Shown: one piece after another, positions 26,135 to 35,700 of the stretch
How positions within the stretch are numbered: position 1 is the stretch's first letter
Layout: every line of letters begins with the position of its first letter
Assembly: GCA_041394245.1 (NCBI GenBank)
Contig: JAWKIR010000002.1
Coordinates: forward strand, 1,736,001 to 1,800,000
Source of the DNA: Acidimicrobiales bacterium
GTDB lineage: Bacteria; Actinomycetota; Acidimicrobiia; Acidimicrobiales; Aldehydirespiratoraceae
DNA length: 64,000 nt
Direction: 5' to 3'
Notes under the pieces: generated by a model
Database searches by the model: none
Seen by the model: the letters and a program-made list of their open reading frames with translations, nothing else
What the model was told of the DNA's origin: nothing
Position numbers and translations under genes: made by a program

Positions 26135-27370
26135 CTATGCAACTCCCACGGCCACGATGGCCAGAATCAGGGTGAACGCCCCGACGAAATCGAGCGTCGA
26201 GGTCACCATCGGAATGCCGTAGGTGTCGGGATCGAGGCCGAATCGCACGGCGACGACCGTCGCGTAGTACGCGACGATCACCACACAGCTGGTCGCGGCC
26301 ACACCGCCGATCACGGCGACGAGCACGAGGTCGACGAGACCCGGACTGGCCTGGCCGGCGACGATCCCGCCGATCTCGGCGACGAGCCCGGCAATCATGA
26401 AGACGGGCAGGGACAACGAGAAGATCATGGCGATCTCGGCGCCGGCGTCGCCCCGCGGAATCGGTCCCGGTTCGATCAGGCCGAGATGCAGCTTGGTGGC
26501 GAGCCGGCTCGAGAGCACGCCGCCGAGCGCGCCCGCCGTCCCGAGGAACCCCGGGAGGAGCACCAGCAACACGGGGAACTCGAGAAAGTCCTCCAGACGC
26601 TTCTCGATGGTGATCCCGGCGATCAGGTCGAGAAGACCGGCGAACACCAGGATCGGCACCGATTCGCGAACGATCACACGGAGCAGATGGGCCTTCGTGA
26701 CGAGCGCCCAGGCCAACCCGCCGGCCGACGCAGCCACGAGCACCGCGGCGATCACGGGCGTCACCCCGTCGACGCTGGCGAGCGACGCCGCCACGACGAG
26801 GGCGGGGAGGCTGACGACATCGCTCGTGGCCGTCACGAGGGGGGACACGACATTGTCGAGATCCCATCCGAAGCGCACGGATCCAGCCGCCAGCAGGAGG
26901 GTGATCGCGAGGATGAACACCGACGCGAGAACGCCGCCCGTCGCGGAGACCACGACGAAATCGGCGATCGACATCGTCGGCGAGATCGAGAAGACGACCG
27001 AGACCCCCTTCGCCAGGAGGGCGATCGCCACGGCGATGACGAGGCTCAGGAGTAGAGCCGCCGTGACGTTGGCACCGACGACCGAATCGAGCCGTGGGCT
27101 CACTCGGAACGTGCCGGCGTGGATGCTGGTGCCGAGGCGACTGCCGAGTGCGCCGAAGATGTTGCCCTTCACCGCGAGGGCGGCCGGCACGAGCAGCAGC
27201 AGCCCGGGGAGTTCCTCGAGGGTGTCGGTCGTCAGTGCAAGGGTCACCCCCGCGACGAGGCTCGTGATCGCCGCGATCGTGAGGGCCGCGAGGCTGTCGC
27301 GGTACGCGCGGGGGTCACCTCCGGACAGCGCACGTCCCGCACGCCGCAGACGAACATCGGCGGTTCCCAC
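26135..27370 (-). CDS. MgtE/SLC41-like divalent cation transporter
   Basis: 411 residues, two homologous MgtE membrane domains of about five helices (~20-200 and ~225-411). LLLLVPAALAVKGNIFGALGSRLGTSIH and its repeat LLVLLPGFLGTAGALGGVLSSRLATKLHLG are the pore-lining motifs. No cytosolic MgtE N or CBS domain is present, as in SLC41. The start is GTG 27370; upstream translation to 27802 runs into the divergent LemA gene and is not credible. Mg2+ or another divalent ion is the likely substrate, with the neighbouring PhoU-TrkA_C protein as regulator. Confidence 0.85.
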   Translation of the reverse strand: MGTADVRLRRAGRALSGGDPRAYRDSLAALTIAAITSLVAGVTLALTTDTLEELPGLLLLVPAALAVKGNIFGALGSRLGTSIHAGTFRVSPRLDSVVGANVTAALLLSLVIAVAIALLAKGVSVVFSISPTMSIADFVVVSATGGVLASVFILAITLLLAAGSVRFGWDLDNVVSPLVTATSDVVSLPALVVAASLASVDGVTPVIAAVLVAASAGGLAWALVTKAHLLRVIVRESVPILVFAGLLDLIAGITIEKRLEDFLEFPVLLVLLPGFLGTAGALGGVLSSRLATKLHLGLIEPGPIPRGDAGAEIAMIFSLSLPVFMIAGLVAEIGGIVAGQASPGLVDLVLVAVIGGVAATSCVVIVAYYATVVAVRFGLDPDTYGIPMVTSTLDFVGAFTLILAIVAVGVA

Positions 27371-27451
27371 CCGACAAGTCTGCTGCGGAACCGTCCGGAA
27401 TCGACTCGATCCCTTCCTCCATCTCGTCGCCGGGATGCCGATGAGAACCTC

Positions 27452-28018
27452 ATGTCGCCGCTCGTCGTCACCCTCGTCGTCGCCGGGATCGTCGCGTCGT
27501 CGGCCATCATCTCGTTCAACCGCTTCATCTCGCAGCGCAACCTGATCACCAACTCGTGGTCGAACGTCGAGACCGAGCTGCGGCGCCGCTACGACCTGAT
27601 CCCGAACCTCGTGGAGACGGTGGGTGGCTACGCCGCCCACGAGAAGTCGACCCTGACCGAGGTCATCGAGGCGCGTGCCGGCGCCGTCGCGCAAGACGGC
27701 GATGCCGCCGAACAGGCGCAGGCCGAGAACATCCTCGTCGAAGGACTCCGACATCTGCTGGCCGTCAGCGAGGCGTATCCCGAGCTCGTCGCCAGCGAAC
27801 ACTTCCTCGTGCTTCAGCGGGAGCTGGTGACCACCGAGGATCGGATCCAGGCGGCCCGCCGCTTGTTCAACGGCAACGTGCGCGACTACAACCGCCGCAT
27901 CGAAGCGATTCCATCACGCTTCGTCGCCGCGGTCGGCCGGTTCCGGAAGGCCGACTACTTCGAGGTCGAACCTGCGGTCAGGGAGGCCCGTCGGCCCAAC
28001 TCGACGAGCACCTTCTGA
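27452..28018 (+). CDS. LemA-family membrane protein
   Basis: 188 residues with a single N-terminal membrane helix (LVVTLVVAGIVASSAIIS) and the LemA coiled helical domain: SWSNVETELRRRYDLIPNLVETVGGYAAHE is the family signature, and YNRRIEAIPSRFVA a second one. The function of the family is unclear (envelope-associated). The open frame begins at 27119, but ATG 27452 gives the standard N-terminus. Its 3' end overlaps the convergent nitronate monooxygenase gene by 64 bases. Confidence 0.9.
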   Translation: MSPLVVTLVVAGIVASSAIISFNRFISQRNLITNSWSNVETELRRRYDLIPNLVETVGGYAAHEKSTLTEVIEARAGAVAQDGDAAEQAQAENILVEGLRHLLAVSEAYPELVASEHFLVLQRELVTTEDRIQAARRLFNGNVRDYNRRIEAIPSRFVAAVGRFRKADYFEVEPAVREARRPNSTSTF

Positions 28019-28911
28019 CAGTCGGTCCACGCCGATGTGAGGATGTCGGCGACCGGTTCCACCGAGTGGATCCGACCCTGCACCTGCCCGCTCATCGCGA
28101 GGCCCGCCTCCATGTCGCCACCGAAGTAGGTGCGCATCATCGCGTCGAGTCCGAGGGTGGCCGGCTCGTTGTCGGCGTCGAGACGAACGGTCCTCTCGGT
28201 CTTCATCGTCCGCATGGCCGGCCGAAAGTTGCGGTTGACGAGCACGGTGTCGGTTTCCCTGCCGGCAACGATCGCCTGCTTCCAATTGTCGTGAATCGGT
28301 GATTCGAGCGAGGCGACCATCCGTGTGCCCATCTGTACCCCGTCGGCGCCGAGGGCGAACGCGGCCGCCATCGACGGACCGTCGACGAACCCACCGGCGG
28401 CGATGATCGGAAGGTCGGGGAACCTCGCCGCGATCTCAGGGACGAGGACCAGGGTGGAGGGTCCGTCGACCGACTTGAAGCCGCCACCCTCGATGCCCTC
28501 GACGACCACACCGTCGACGCCCGCGGCGACCGCCTTCTCCGCGCCACGAACCGAGGGCACGACATGGAAGACGGTCACACCGGCATCCTTCAGCCGCGGT
28601 GCCAGTACGGCCGGATCTCCGGCCGAGGTGGTCACGAACGAGACCTGCTGCTCGACGAGGAAGGCGAAGAGGCCGTCGAGGTCCCGCACGAAGTGCTGCG
28701 CGACATTGACACCCCACGGGCGATCGGTGAGCTCACGCATCCTGGCGATCTCGTCCTTGATGACGTCGAGCTCGCCGGACGACGTCTCGATGATGCCGAG
28801 ACCGCCGGCGATCGAAACCGCCGAGGCGAGTTGTGATCGGGCGATCCAACCCATCGGGGCCTGCACGATCGGGATGTCGATCCCCAGCATTTCGGTGACG
28901 CGTGTCTGCAT
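27955..28911 (-). CDS. Nitronate monooxygenase / enoyl-reductase-like flavoprotein
   Basis: 318 residues. FMN-binding TIM barrel: QAPMGWIARSQLASAVSIAGGLG at the N-terminus, and ADGVQMGTRMVASLES near residue 205, are typical of the nitronate monooxygenase group; VVEGIEGGGFKS is the substrate-side loop. It would oxidise alkyl nitronates, or act in related flavin chemistry. It converges with lemA; the last 64 bases are antisense to it. Confidence 0.88.
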   Translation of the reverse strand: MQTRVTEMLGIDIPIVQAPMGWIARSQLASAVSIAGGLGIIETSSGELDVIKDEIARMRELTDRPWGVNVAQHFVRDLDGLFAFLVEQQVSFVTTSAGDPAVLAPRLKDAGVTVFHVVPSVRGAEKAVAAGVDGVVVEGIEGGGFKSVDGPSTLVLVPEIAARFPDLPIIAAGGFVDGPSMAAAFALGADGVQMGTRMVASLESPIHDNWKQAIVAGRETDTVLVNRNFRPAMRTMKTERTVRLDADNEPATLGLDAMMRTYFGGDMEAGLAMSGQVQGRIHSVEPVADILTSAWTDCQKVLVELGRRASLTAGSTSK

Positions 28912-28926
28912 GGGCGGAGCGTAGTG

Positions 28927-30015
28927 TCAGCGCCGTCGCGGGAGCAGACGCTGCTCCGCGATCTCGATCGGCCGGTCGGTGGCCCAGGGAATGGGTGGCG
29001 CGTGGACGAAGGAGGCGAGCGAGAGCAGCGGACGGTCGTAGTTCACGCGCCAGCCGGCGTAGTCGCGCCAGGCCTGCTCACGGTCGGCCACCAGCGGCAT
29101 TCCGGCAGCCGCGAAACGTTCGTAGATCTCGTCGAACTCCCGTTGGGTGATCGAGATCGCGTCGGTCGGCTGCGGGTCGGGGTCGTAGGCGAACCCGAAG
29201 AAGTCGCACACCCGGCGCAGCGAGAGCGTCCCAGTACGGATCATGAGCTGGGCACGCGGCTCTCTCGGCACGTCGAGGACCGAGCAGTAGAGCGCGGCGG
29301 TGTCGAGGGCGATCCCGGCGCTGCCGACCCACGATCGCTCGGGAACCGGGGATCGGAAGAAGACGAGGATCGGGAACGACGTGTGGGTTTCCTCGACCTC
29401 CACGAACCAGTCCTCCCACTCGGTCCACATCTGCTCCATCTCCCCGAGCGAACCGATCTGATGGCGACGCAACAGCAGCGATGCGGGGCTGGGAACACCG
29501 TCGAGCCCGGTCGACCGGAGATGAAGCTTGGCCACCGCCGATTCGCGCCGCGAGAACGCGCTGTAGATGGTCGGCAGGAAGCTGATGAGGAGGGCGACCA
29601 GCCCGAGACCGACAATGCCCTCGATGATCTCGACGACGAGGGTCGGGAGGTCGGTGGTCGTGCGGATCCCGAGCGTCGTCAGCGATGAACCGGAGAGCAC
29701 GAACGCGTCACGGAGCGGCGTGACGCCGAGCGCCCAGAAGAGACCGGTGCACCCGAGGATCACGCCCCCGGCCCAGATGAACGGGAACATCATCAGTGCG
29801 AACGGACCGAACCGGGCCTTGATCGAATCACGGCGAACCGGATCGTGTTGGCGGTCGGCGACCGCGTCGAAGGCCTTGCGTACCGGAACCACGGCGAGCC
29901 GGGCGATGAAGGTCTGCTCACCGCGGGGCACGACCACGGTTCGCACCGCGGAACCGAGGGTGCCGACCGCGAGGAGACCACCCATCACGCCGACGAGGAT
30001 CTCGACCACCAGCAC
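28927..30015 (-). CDS. Channel-like membrane protein with a degenerate K+-channel filter
   Basis: 362 residues. After an N-terminal helix (residues 3-23), a two-helix pore module (~72-160) contains SGSSLTTLGIRTT between the helices, where a potassium channel would have TVGYG. Here the filter reads TTLGI, lacking the second Gly and the Tyr. The remaining ~200 residues are soluble and include a W/E-rich segment (MWTEWEDWFVEVEETHTSF). Selectivity and function are unknown. It ends 9 bases before the next gene's region and does not clearly belong to an operon. Confidence 0.7.
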   Translation of the reverse strand: MLVVEILVGVMGGLLAVGTLGSAVRTVVVPRGEQTFIARLAVVPVRKAFDAVADRQHDPVRRDSIKARFGPFALMMFPFIWAGGVILGCTGLFWALGVTPLRDAFVLSGSSLTTLGIRTTTDLPTLVVEIIEGIVGLGLVALLISFLPTIYSAFSRRESAVAKLHLRSTGLDGVPSPASLLLRRHQIGSLGEMEQMWTEWEDWFVEVEETHTSFPILVFFRSPVPERSWVGSAGIALDTAALYCSVLDVPREPRAQLMIRTGTLSLRRVCDFFGFAYDPDPQPTDAISITQREFDEIYERFAAAGMPLVADREQAWRDYAGWRVNYDRPLLSLASFVHAPPIPWATDRPIEIAEQRLLPRRR

Positions 30016-30024
30016 GGGTCGAAG

Positions 30025-32103
30025 CTAGCCGATGGTGAAGCGCACCCAGCTGCCTTCCGCACTCCGGGCCACGACCACGTCACCGTTGATCGCGGCCGAT
30101 CCGAAGCCCACATCTTCACCGTCGCCGTCGAGATCCTCGACGATCCAGTTGATCCCGTCGGCGGTCGCCACGAGCCAGAGGTCGGGTGTGTAGTCGTAGT
30201 CGGGCTCCACCCATCCGCTCTCAGCCTGGGCCTCGGTGATCGCCTGCGACGTCGCCTCGTCGAAGGTCGCCATCGACACGGTCACGACGACCTCCCCCTC
30301 GGCGTCGAGCAGGGTGACGTCGGTGCCGAACTCGTCGTAGCGGATGAAGTCGGGCATCACCGACATCTGGGGGTCGATGATCTCGTCGATGACCATTGCG
30401 CCGGTCGCGAGCTCCGTCACCTGCACCGTGTTCGTGCCGTCGGCCGCCGTCTCGGACCGGATCTCGTAGCCGTCCTGTTCGATGGTCACCACGTAGGGGA
30501 CCTGCTCGTACTCGTAGTCGTAGGTGGCGACGTCGATCACCGTGGCGACTCCGCGACCGCCGGACTGACCGAACCAGAGGTTGGCGCCGTCGGGCAAGCC
30601 GGGGAGGTCGACCGGGGTCCATCCGGTACCGTCGGCCGCGGCTCGCCAGATCGTTCCGGAACCATCGACCCCGATGACGCCACCTTCCACGGCGGCCAAC
30701 GACTGGAGTTCGCCGCCGCTGGGCGGTCCCGCGAGGTCGTTCCAGACGATGCCATCCGCGGAGAACCTCAGGATCGCCGCCGACGACTCGTCGAGCCGGT
30801 AGGGCCAGCCGGCGGCGATGAAGCCGGCGTCGGTACCGACGACGTCGCAGCACTCGCTGTCGCTCGCCGGTGTGGCCGACTCGACGGCTCCGTTCCAGCT
30901 CCCTCGCCAGGCCTGAAGCGTGCTGACGCCGTTTCCGTTGTACTGCTCGTAGTCGGCGTAGGTGATCCCGAGATCACTCCAAGGGATGACCCGACGCTCC
31001 GACGACTCGTCCGCGATCGTCGTGGTCGTCGCAAGCTCACCACTGTCGTAGTAGTAGCCGCCGTACTCGCCCGACTCGATGACGACCCCTCGCTCGTCGA
31101 CCGTCCAGCCGTAGTTGGTCGCCTCGATCTCGGTGCGGACATCGTCGGGCAGGAGCGCCCAGACGTCGACATAGGAGCCCGAACCGACCGTGAGATACCA
31201 ACCGCCCGCTCCCAGGGCCAGGTCGCTGGCATAGGAGTCGACGTGTGCGTACGCGGGGGCATCGTTCGCCGCGACGACGGGAACGACCTGGGAGTTCCAT
31301 TCGACGAGATCGGTGGTCGTCGAGACGGTGATGGCGCTCGTCGTGCCGGTGTCGTCCCACAGCTGTTCGACGACGACGAGGTGTTCGCCGTCGGACTGGG
31401 CGAGACTCACGTAGTCGGAGCCGCCGGGGAGTGCGAAATCGTCGAGCCGGGTCCAGGTCTGGCCGTCGGCGGAGACCGAAGCCTCCGGTCGATACGTGCC
31501 TCCGGCGATCACCTGGCTGTAGGCGTTGTACATCTCGGGGTCGGCCATGACCGCGTCGGTTGCTTCGTCGAGGAGGCCGGCCGCTTCCAGCAGGGCAGTG
31601 GCCTCGTCGATGTCGGTGACGTCGCCGACGACCTCCATGACCTCGGTCGGAAGTCGATCGGCGATGTCGGGCACGAGATCCGCCATCGTGACGTCGGACG
31701 GTTCGAACACCTGACCGAAACTCACGAAACCGTCACCCCACGGGAGCACCGTGTCCAAGCCGCCAAAGGAGACCGCCATGTCGCTCGCGGCTGAGCCCGA
31801 CGCGGCATCGGCGACCGGAGGCTCGGTCGTCGTCGTGGTGGTGGTGGCCGCAGCGTCGTCGACGTCGTCGGGCTCGTCGACACCCGACGCCACGTCGGCG
31901 TCGGTACCCCCGTCGTCGGCCGTCAACCGGATCACACCGGCGACCGCCACGACGAGCACCACCACGGCCGCGACCGCCAGGAGCCGCTGGCGTCCGAATC
32001 CACGTGGCCGGCGCGCGACGATGTCGTCGGCCGAGAGGTCGCCCAGCTCGTGTGTGGTGGCCAGGCGCTGCATGCGGGAACGAAGTTCGTCATCATGCGT
32101 CAT
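30025..32103 (-). CDS. Membrane-anchored propeller-like protein, probable partner of the adjacent sigma factor
   Basis: 692 residues. A ~45-residue cytosolic N-terminus (MTHDDELRSRMQRLATTHEL, then RRPRGFGRQR) precedes one membrane helix (~46-66), an acidic/Thr linker, and about 600 extracytoplasmic residues. These contain repeated S/T-A-D-G-x-x-W motifs (SADGQTWTRL, SADGIVWNDLAG, AADGTGWTPVDLPG, TADGINWIVEDL), as in Asp-box/BNR beta-propellers. Its start overlaps the sigma-factor stop by 11 bases, the normal place for an anti-sigma gene. A sensing role is inferred; no zinc-type anti-sigma domain is visible. Confidence 0.75.
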   Translation of the reverse strand: MTHDDELRSRMQRLATTHELGDLSADDIVARRPRGFGRQRLLAVAAVVVLVVAVAGVIRLTADDGGTDADVASGVDEPDDVDDAAATTTTTTTEPPVADAASGSAASDMAVSFGGLDTVLPWGDGFVSFGQVFEPSDVTMADLVPDIADRLPTEVMEVVGDVTDIDEATALLEAAGLLDEATDAVMADPEMYNAYSQVIAGGTYRPEASVSADGQTWTRLDDFALPGGSDYVSLAQSDGEHLVVVEQLWDDTGTTSAITVSTTTDLVEWNSQVVPVVAANDAPAYAHVDSYASDLALGAGGWYLTVGSGSYVDVWALLPDDVRTEIEATNYGWTVDERGVVIESGEYGGYYYDSGELATTTTIADESSERRVIPWSDLGITYADYEQYNGNGVSTLQAWRGSWNGAVESATPASDSECCDVVGTDAGFIAAGWPYRLDESSAAILRFSADGIVWNDLAGPPSGGELQSLAAVEGGVIGVDGSGTIWRAAADGTGWTPVDLPGLPDGANLWFGQSGGRGVATVIDVATYDYEYEQVPYVVTIEQDGYEIRSETAADGTNTVQVTELATGAMVIDEIIDPQMSVMPDFIRYDEFGTDVTLLDAEGEVVVTVSMATFDEATSQAITEAQAESGWVEPDYDYTPDLWLVATADGINWIVEDLDGDGEDVGFGSAAINGDVVVARSAEGSWVRFTIG

Positions 32104-32620
32104 CAGGGTGCTCCAGAACGGTTGCGAGCCGGTCGAGCGCACGGCTCAAACGGCTCTTGACGGTGCCGGGGGCGATGTCGAGCGCCTCGGCGGTTTGGAA
32201 TTCGGACCAGTCGAGGAGGTAGCGCAGCACGACCACGGTCCGTTGCTCGATCGGGAGGGCCGCCAGCGCGGCGTCGAGCTCCGGCTCGACGACGGCCGGT
32301 GGCGCAACCCGATCGGGGGAATCGGCTCGAACGACCTCGCGCAGCAGCTTGCGACGGCGGCTGAGCGCCCAGTTCAACCCGACCCGGTAGGTCCAACCGG
32401 CCGGGTTCGTGTAGCCGCCCACCTCGTCCCACCGCTCGAAGGCCCGGGTCATCGCCTCGGCAGTGGCATCGGCGGCGAGGGCGTCGTCGCGAAGCGTCAT
32501 CGCCAACGCCGTCGCAACCGGGCGATGGTGTTCGGCGAAGAATGCACGGAAGTCCACGACGACCGCGGCAACGCTCTGGTCAACCACCAGTTCAAGGGGC
32601 TGCGGGACGTCGTTCGCCAT
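32093..32620 (-). CDS. ECF-type RNA polymerase sigma factor
   Basis: 175 residues. Region 2: DFRAFFAEHHRPVATALAMTLRDDALAADATAEAMTRAFERW and NPAGWTYRVGLNWALSRRRK. Region 4: LPIEQRTVVVLRYLLDWSEFQTAEALDIAPGTVKSRLSRAL with the helix-turn-helix. The start is ATG 32620, preceded by GGGAGGTG; the longer frame to 32791 enters the dnaE2 3' end. It is translationally coupled to the membrane protein downstream, consistent with a sigma/anti-sigma pair answering an envelope signal. Confidence 0.92.
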   Translation of the reverse strand: MANDVPQPLELVVDQSVAAVVVDFRAFFAEHHRPVATALAMTLRDDALAADATAEAMTRAFERWDEVGGYTNPAGWTYRVGLNWALSRRRKLLREVVRADSPDRVAPPAVVEPELDAALAALPIEQRTVVVLRYLLDWSEFQTAEALDIAPGTVKSRLSRALDRLATVLEHPDDA

Positions 32621-32723
32621 CGTCACACCTCCCAGACTCCACAGAGTCGCGATCGGTTCCATCCTCGTCGGATTTCTTTTCGTCTGCTCGCCCGACGTCG
32701 CGGGATCAGTACTGGATCCCCGG

Positions 32724-35700
32724 TCATCGGAAGTCACGAGACGATGGTGCGGCACCGACCGGCAGCGGTTCGAGACGGTCCGCCACCACATTGATCACGC
32801 CCTCGTGCTTTTCGAGTCGCCCGCGGATCAACAGTGCCGGTGCGCCGCGAGCGGTCTTCTTGTAGCGCTGCCAGCAACCCTGCGAGATGACGACATTGAT
32901 CAGACCGGTCTCGTCCTCGAGATTGAGGAAGGTGGTGCCCCCGGCCGTCGCCGGCCGCTGCCGATGGGTGACCACCCCGCCGACGAAGACCCGCTCCCCT
33001 GCCGGATGGTCGACGAGTCCGGCCGAGGTGACCACGCCGATCTCCGTGAGCTGTGCCCGGATGTAGCGGGTGGGGTGGCCGTCGGGAGCGACCCCGGTGG
33101 CCCAGAGATCGGCGTGGGAGAGCTCCTGGGGCGACATGCCCGGAAGCGTGGGAGCGTCAATGCCGGTGACGATCCCCGGCAACCGGTCGGCGGCGGTCTG
33201 GGCCATGGCGCCGGCCGTCCACAGTGCAGAACGACGGTCGACGCCGAAGCAGCCGAACGCTCCCGCCGTGGCCAGCGCCTCGAGGATCGGAAGCGAGAGC
33301 TTCGGCACCCGCCGACGCAGGTCCTCCACCGAGGCGTAGGGCCGTCCGGCCTCGATCTCCTCGGCCAGTGCGGTGCCGAGGCCACGCACGTAGTCGAGCC
33401 CGACCCGCACCGCCCACCCGCCGGTTGACGACGGATCGACCTCGAGGGTGGCCGTGGCCGCCGACGCGTTGAGATCCGGGGTGCGAATGCCGACCCCGTG
33501 ACGACGGGCGTCGCCGACGATCGTGTGGGGCGACCAGAACCCCATCGGCTGGGCGTTGAGGAGCGCAGCGCAGAACGCGGCCGGATAGTGGTACTTGATC
33601 CACGACGAGGCGTAGACGAGATACGAGAACGACACCGAGTGGCTCTCGGGGAAGCCGTAGTTGGCGAAGGCGGCGAGCTTGAGCCAGATCTGTTCGCCGA
33701 TGTCGTCGGTGATGCCGTTGGCCCGCATGCCGGCGAAGAACCGTGCCCTGAGTTGCTCCATGCGTTCGCGGCTGCGCTTGGAACCGACGGCCTGGCGGAG
33801 CTGGTCGGCCTCGGACGGGGTGAAGTTCGCGACGTCGATCGCGATCTGCATGAGTTGTTCCTGGAAGAGCGGGATGCCGAGGGTCTTGGCCAAGGCGTTC
33901 TCGAGCAGCGGATGGAGGTAGGTGACGGGCTCCTCGCCGTTGCGACGGCGGATGTAGGGATGCACTGATCCGCCCTGGATCGGACCGGGCCGAATGAGTG
34001 CGACCTCGACCACGAGGTCGTAGAAGCACCGCGGCTTGAGCCGGGGAAGGGTCGCCATCTGGGCCCGCGACTCGATCTGGAACACGCCGATGGTGTCGGC
34101 CTTCTGGAGCATGTCGTAGACCTCGGGCTCCTGCGGGAGCGCAGCGAGATCGACCTCGACGCCATCGGTGTCGCGGATGAAGTCGATGGCGTAGTGCAGC
34201 ACCGACAGCATGCCGAGTCCGAGCAGGTCGAACTTGACGAGACCGGCGGCGGCACAATCGTCCTTGTCCCATTGCAGGACGCTGCGGTTCTCCATGGCGC
34301 CCCACTCGACCGGGCACACCTCGATCACCGGCCGGTCGCACATGACCATGCCGCCGGAGTGGATGCCGAGGTGACGGGGGAAGTGCTCGATCTCGGCCGC
34401 GAGCTCGAGCACCGGCGACGGGATCGAGGTGTCGGGGTCGACGGCTCCCGCCTTCACGTCTCTCCAGCGATCGACCTGCTTCGAGAACGCGTCCTGCTGG
34501 CCGGTTGCATGGCCGAGCGCCTTGGCCATGTCCCTGATTGCCGACTTCGCGCGATAGGTGATGACGTTGGCGACCTGGGCGGTGTGGTGGCGGCCGTGCT
34601 TTTCGTAGACGTACTGGATCACCTCTTCGCGTCGGTCGCTCTCGATGTCGATGTCGATGTCGGGCGGGCCGTCGCGTTCGGGCGAGAGGAAGCGTTCGAA
34701 GAGCAGGCCGAGCGACACGGCGTCGGCGTTGGTGATGCCGAGGGCGAAACACACCGCCGAGTTCGCGGCCGAACCACGGCCCTGGCAGAGGATGTCGGAT
34801 CGACGGCAGAAGTCGACGATGTCCCACACCACCAGGAAGTAGCCCGGGAACCCGAGCTGATCGATGAGCGCCAGCTCACGATCGAGCTGAGCCCATGCAC
34901 CGTGGACCTGCTCGGCGGCACGTGAGCCGTAGCGGCGGGTCCCGCCCTCCTCGACGAGTCGGCGCAGGAACGCCATCTCGTCGAGCCCGTCGGGACAGGG
35001 GTAGGGCGGCAGGTTGGGCGCCACCAGCGAGAGGTCGAAGGCACAGTCGAGCCCGATGGCCGCCGCCCGCTCGACCACACCCGGGTATCTGGCGAACCGC
35101 AGCGCCTGTTCGTCACCGGAACGGAGGTGGAGTCCGGCAGGCGGCAGCCAGCCGTTGATCTCGTCGAGACTTCGGCGGGCCCGTACCGCGGCCATGGCCG
35201 ATGCCAGCCGATGACGGGCGACCGAGTGGTGGTGCACGTTGCCGGTCGCCACGAGATCGAGGCCAGTGGCCACGGCGAGCTCGGCGAGCTCGTCGTTGCG
35301 CACCGAATCGGTGGGGAGGCCGTGGTCCCAGAGTTCGACGGCCACGTTGGTCCGGCCGAAGTCGGCGATCAGTCGGTCGAGGGCGCGACGGGCGGCGGCC
35401 GGCCCCGCCTCGACGAGGGCACGCGGCACCGGTGCCTTGCGACAACCGGTGAGGATCAACCAATGGTCGTGACCCCGTTCCGAGCCGACCCCGCCGAGTT
35501 CGACGAGGCGTTCGTAGCTGATCCGCGGTGCGCCCTTCTCGCCGGCGAGCTGCCCCTCGCTGATCGCCCGTCCGAGCATCGCGTAGCCCTCTGGATCGCG
35601 GGCCAGGACCAGCAGGTGCTCCCCCACCGGATCGGCCGGGCCGGGCCGCGAAAGGTCGATCGACGGACGGTCGAGTGTCAACTCTGCGCCGAAGACGGTC

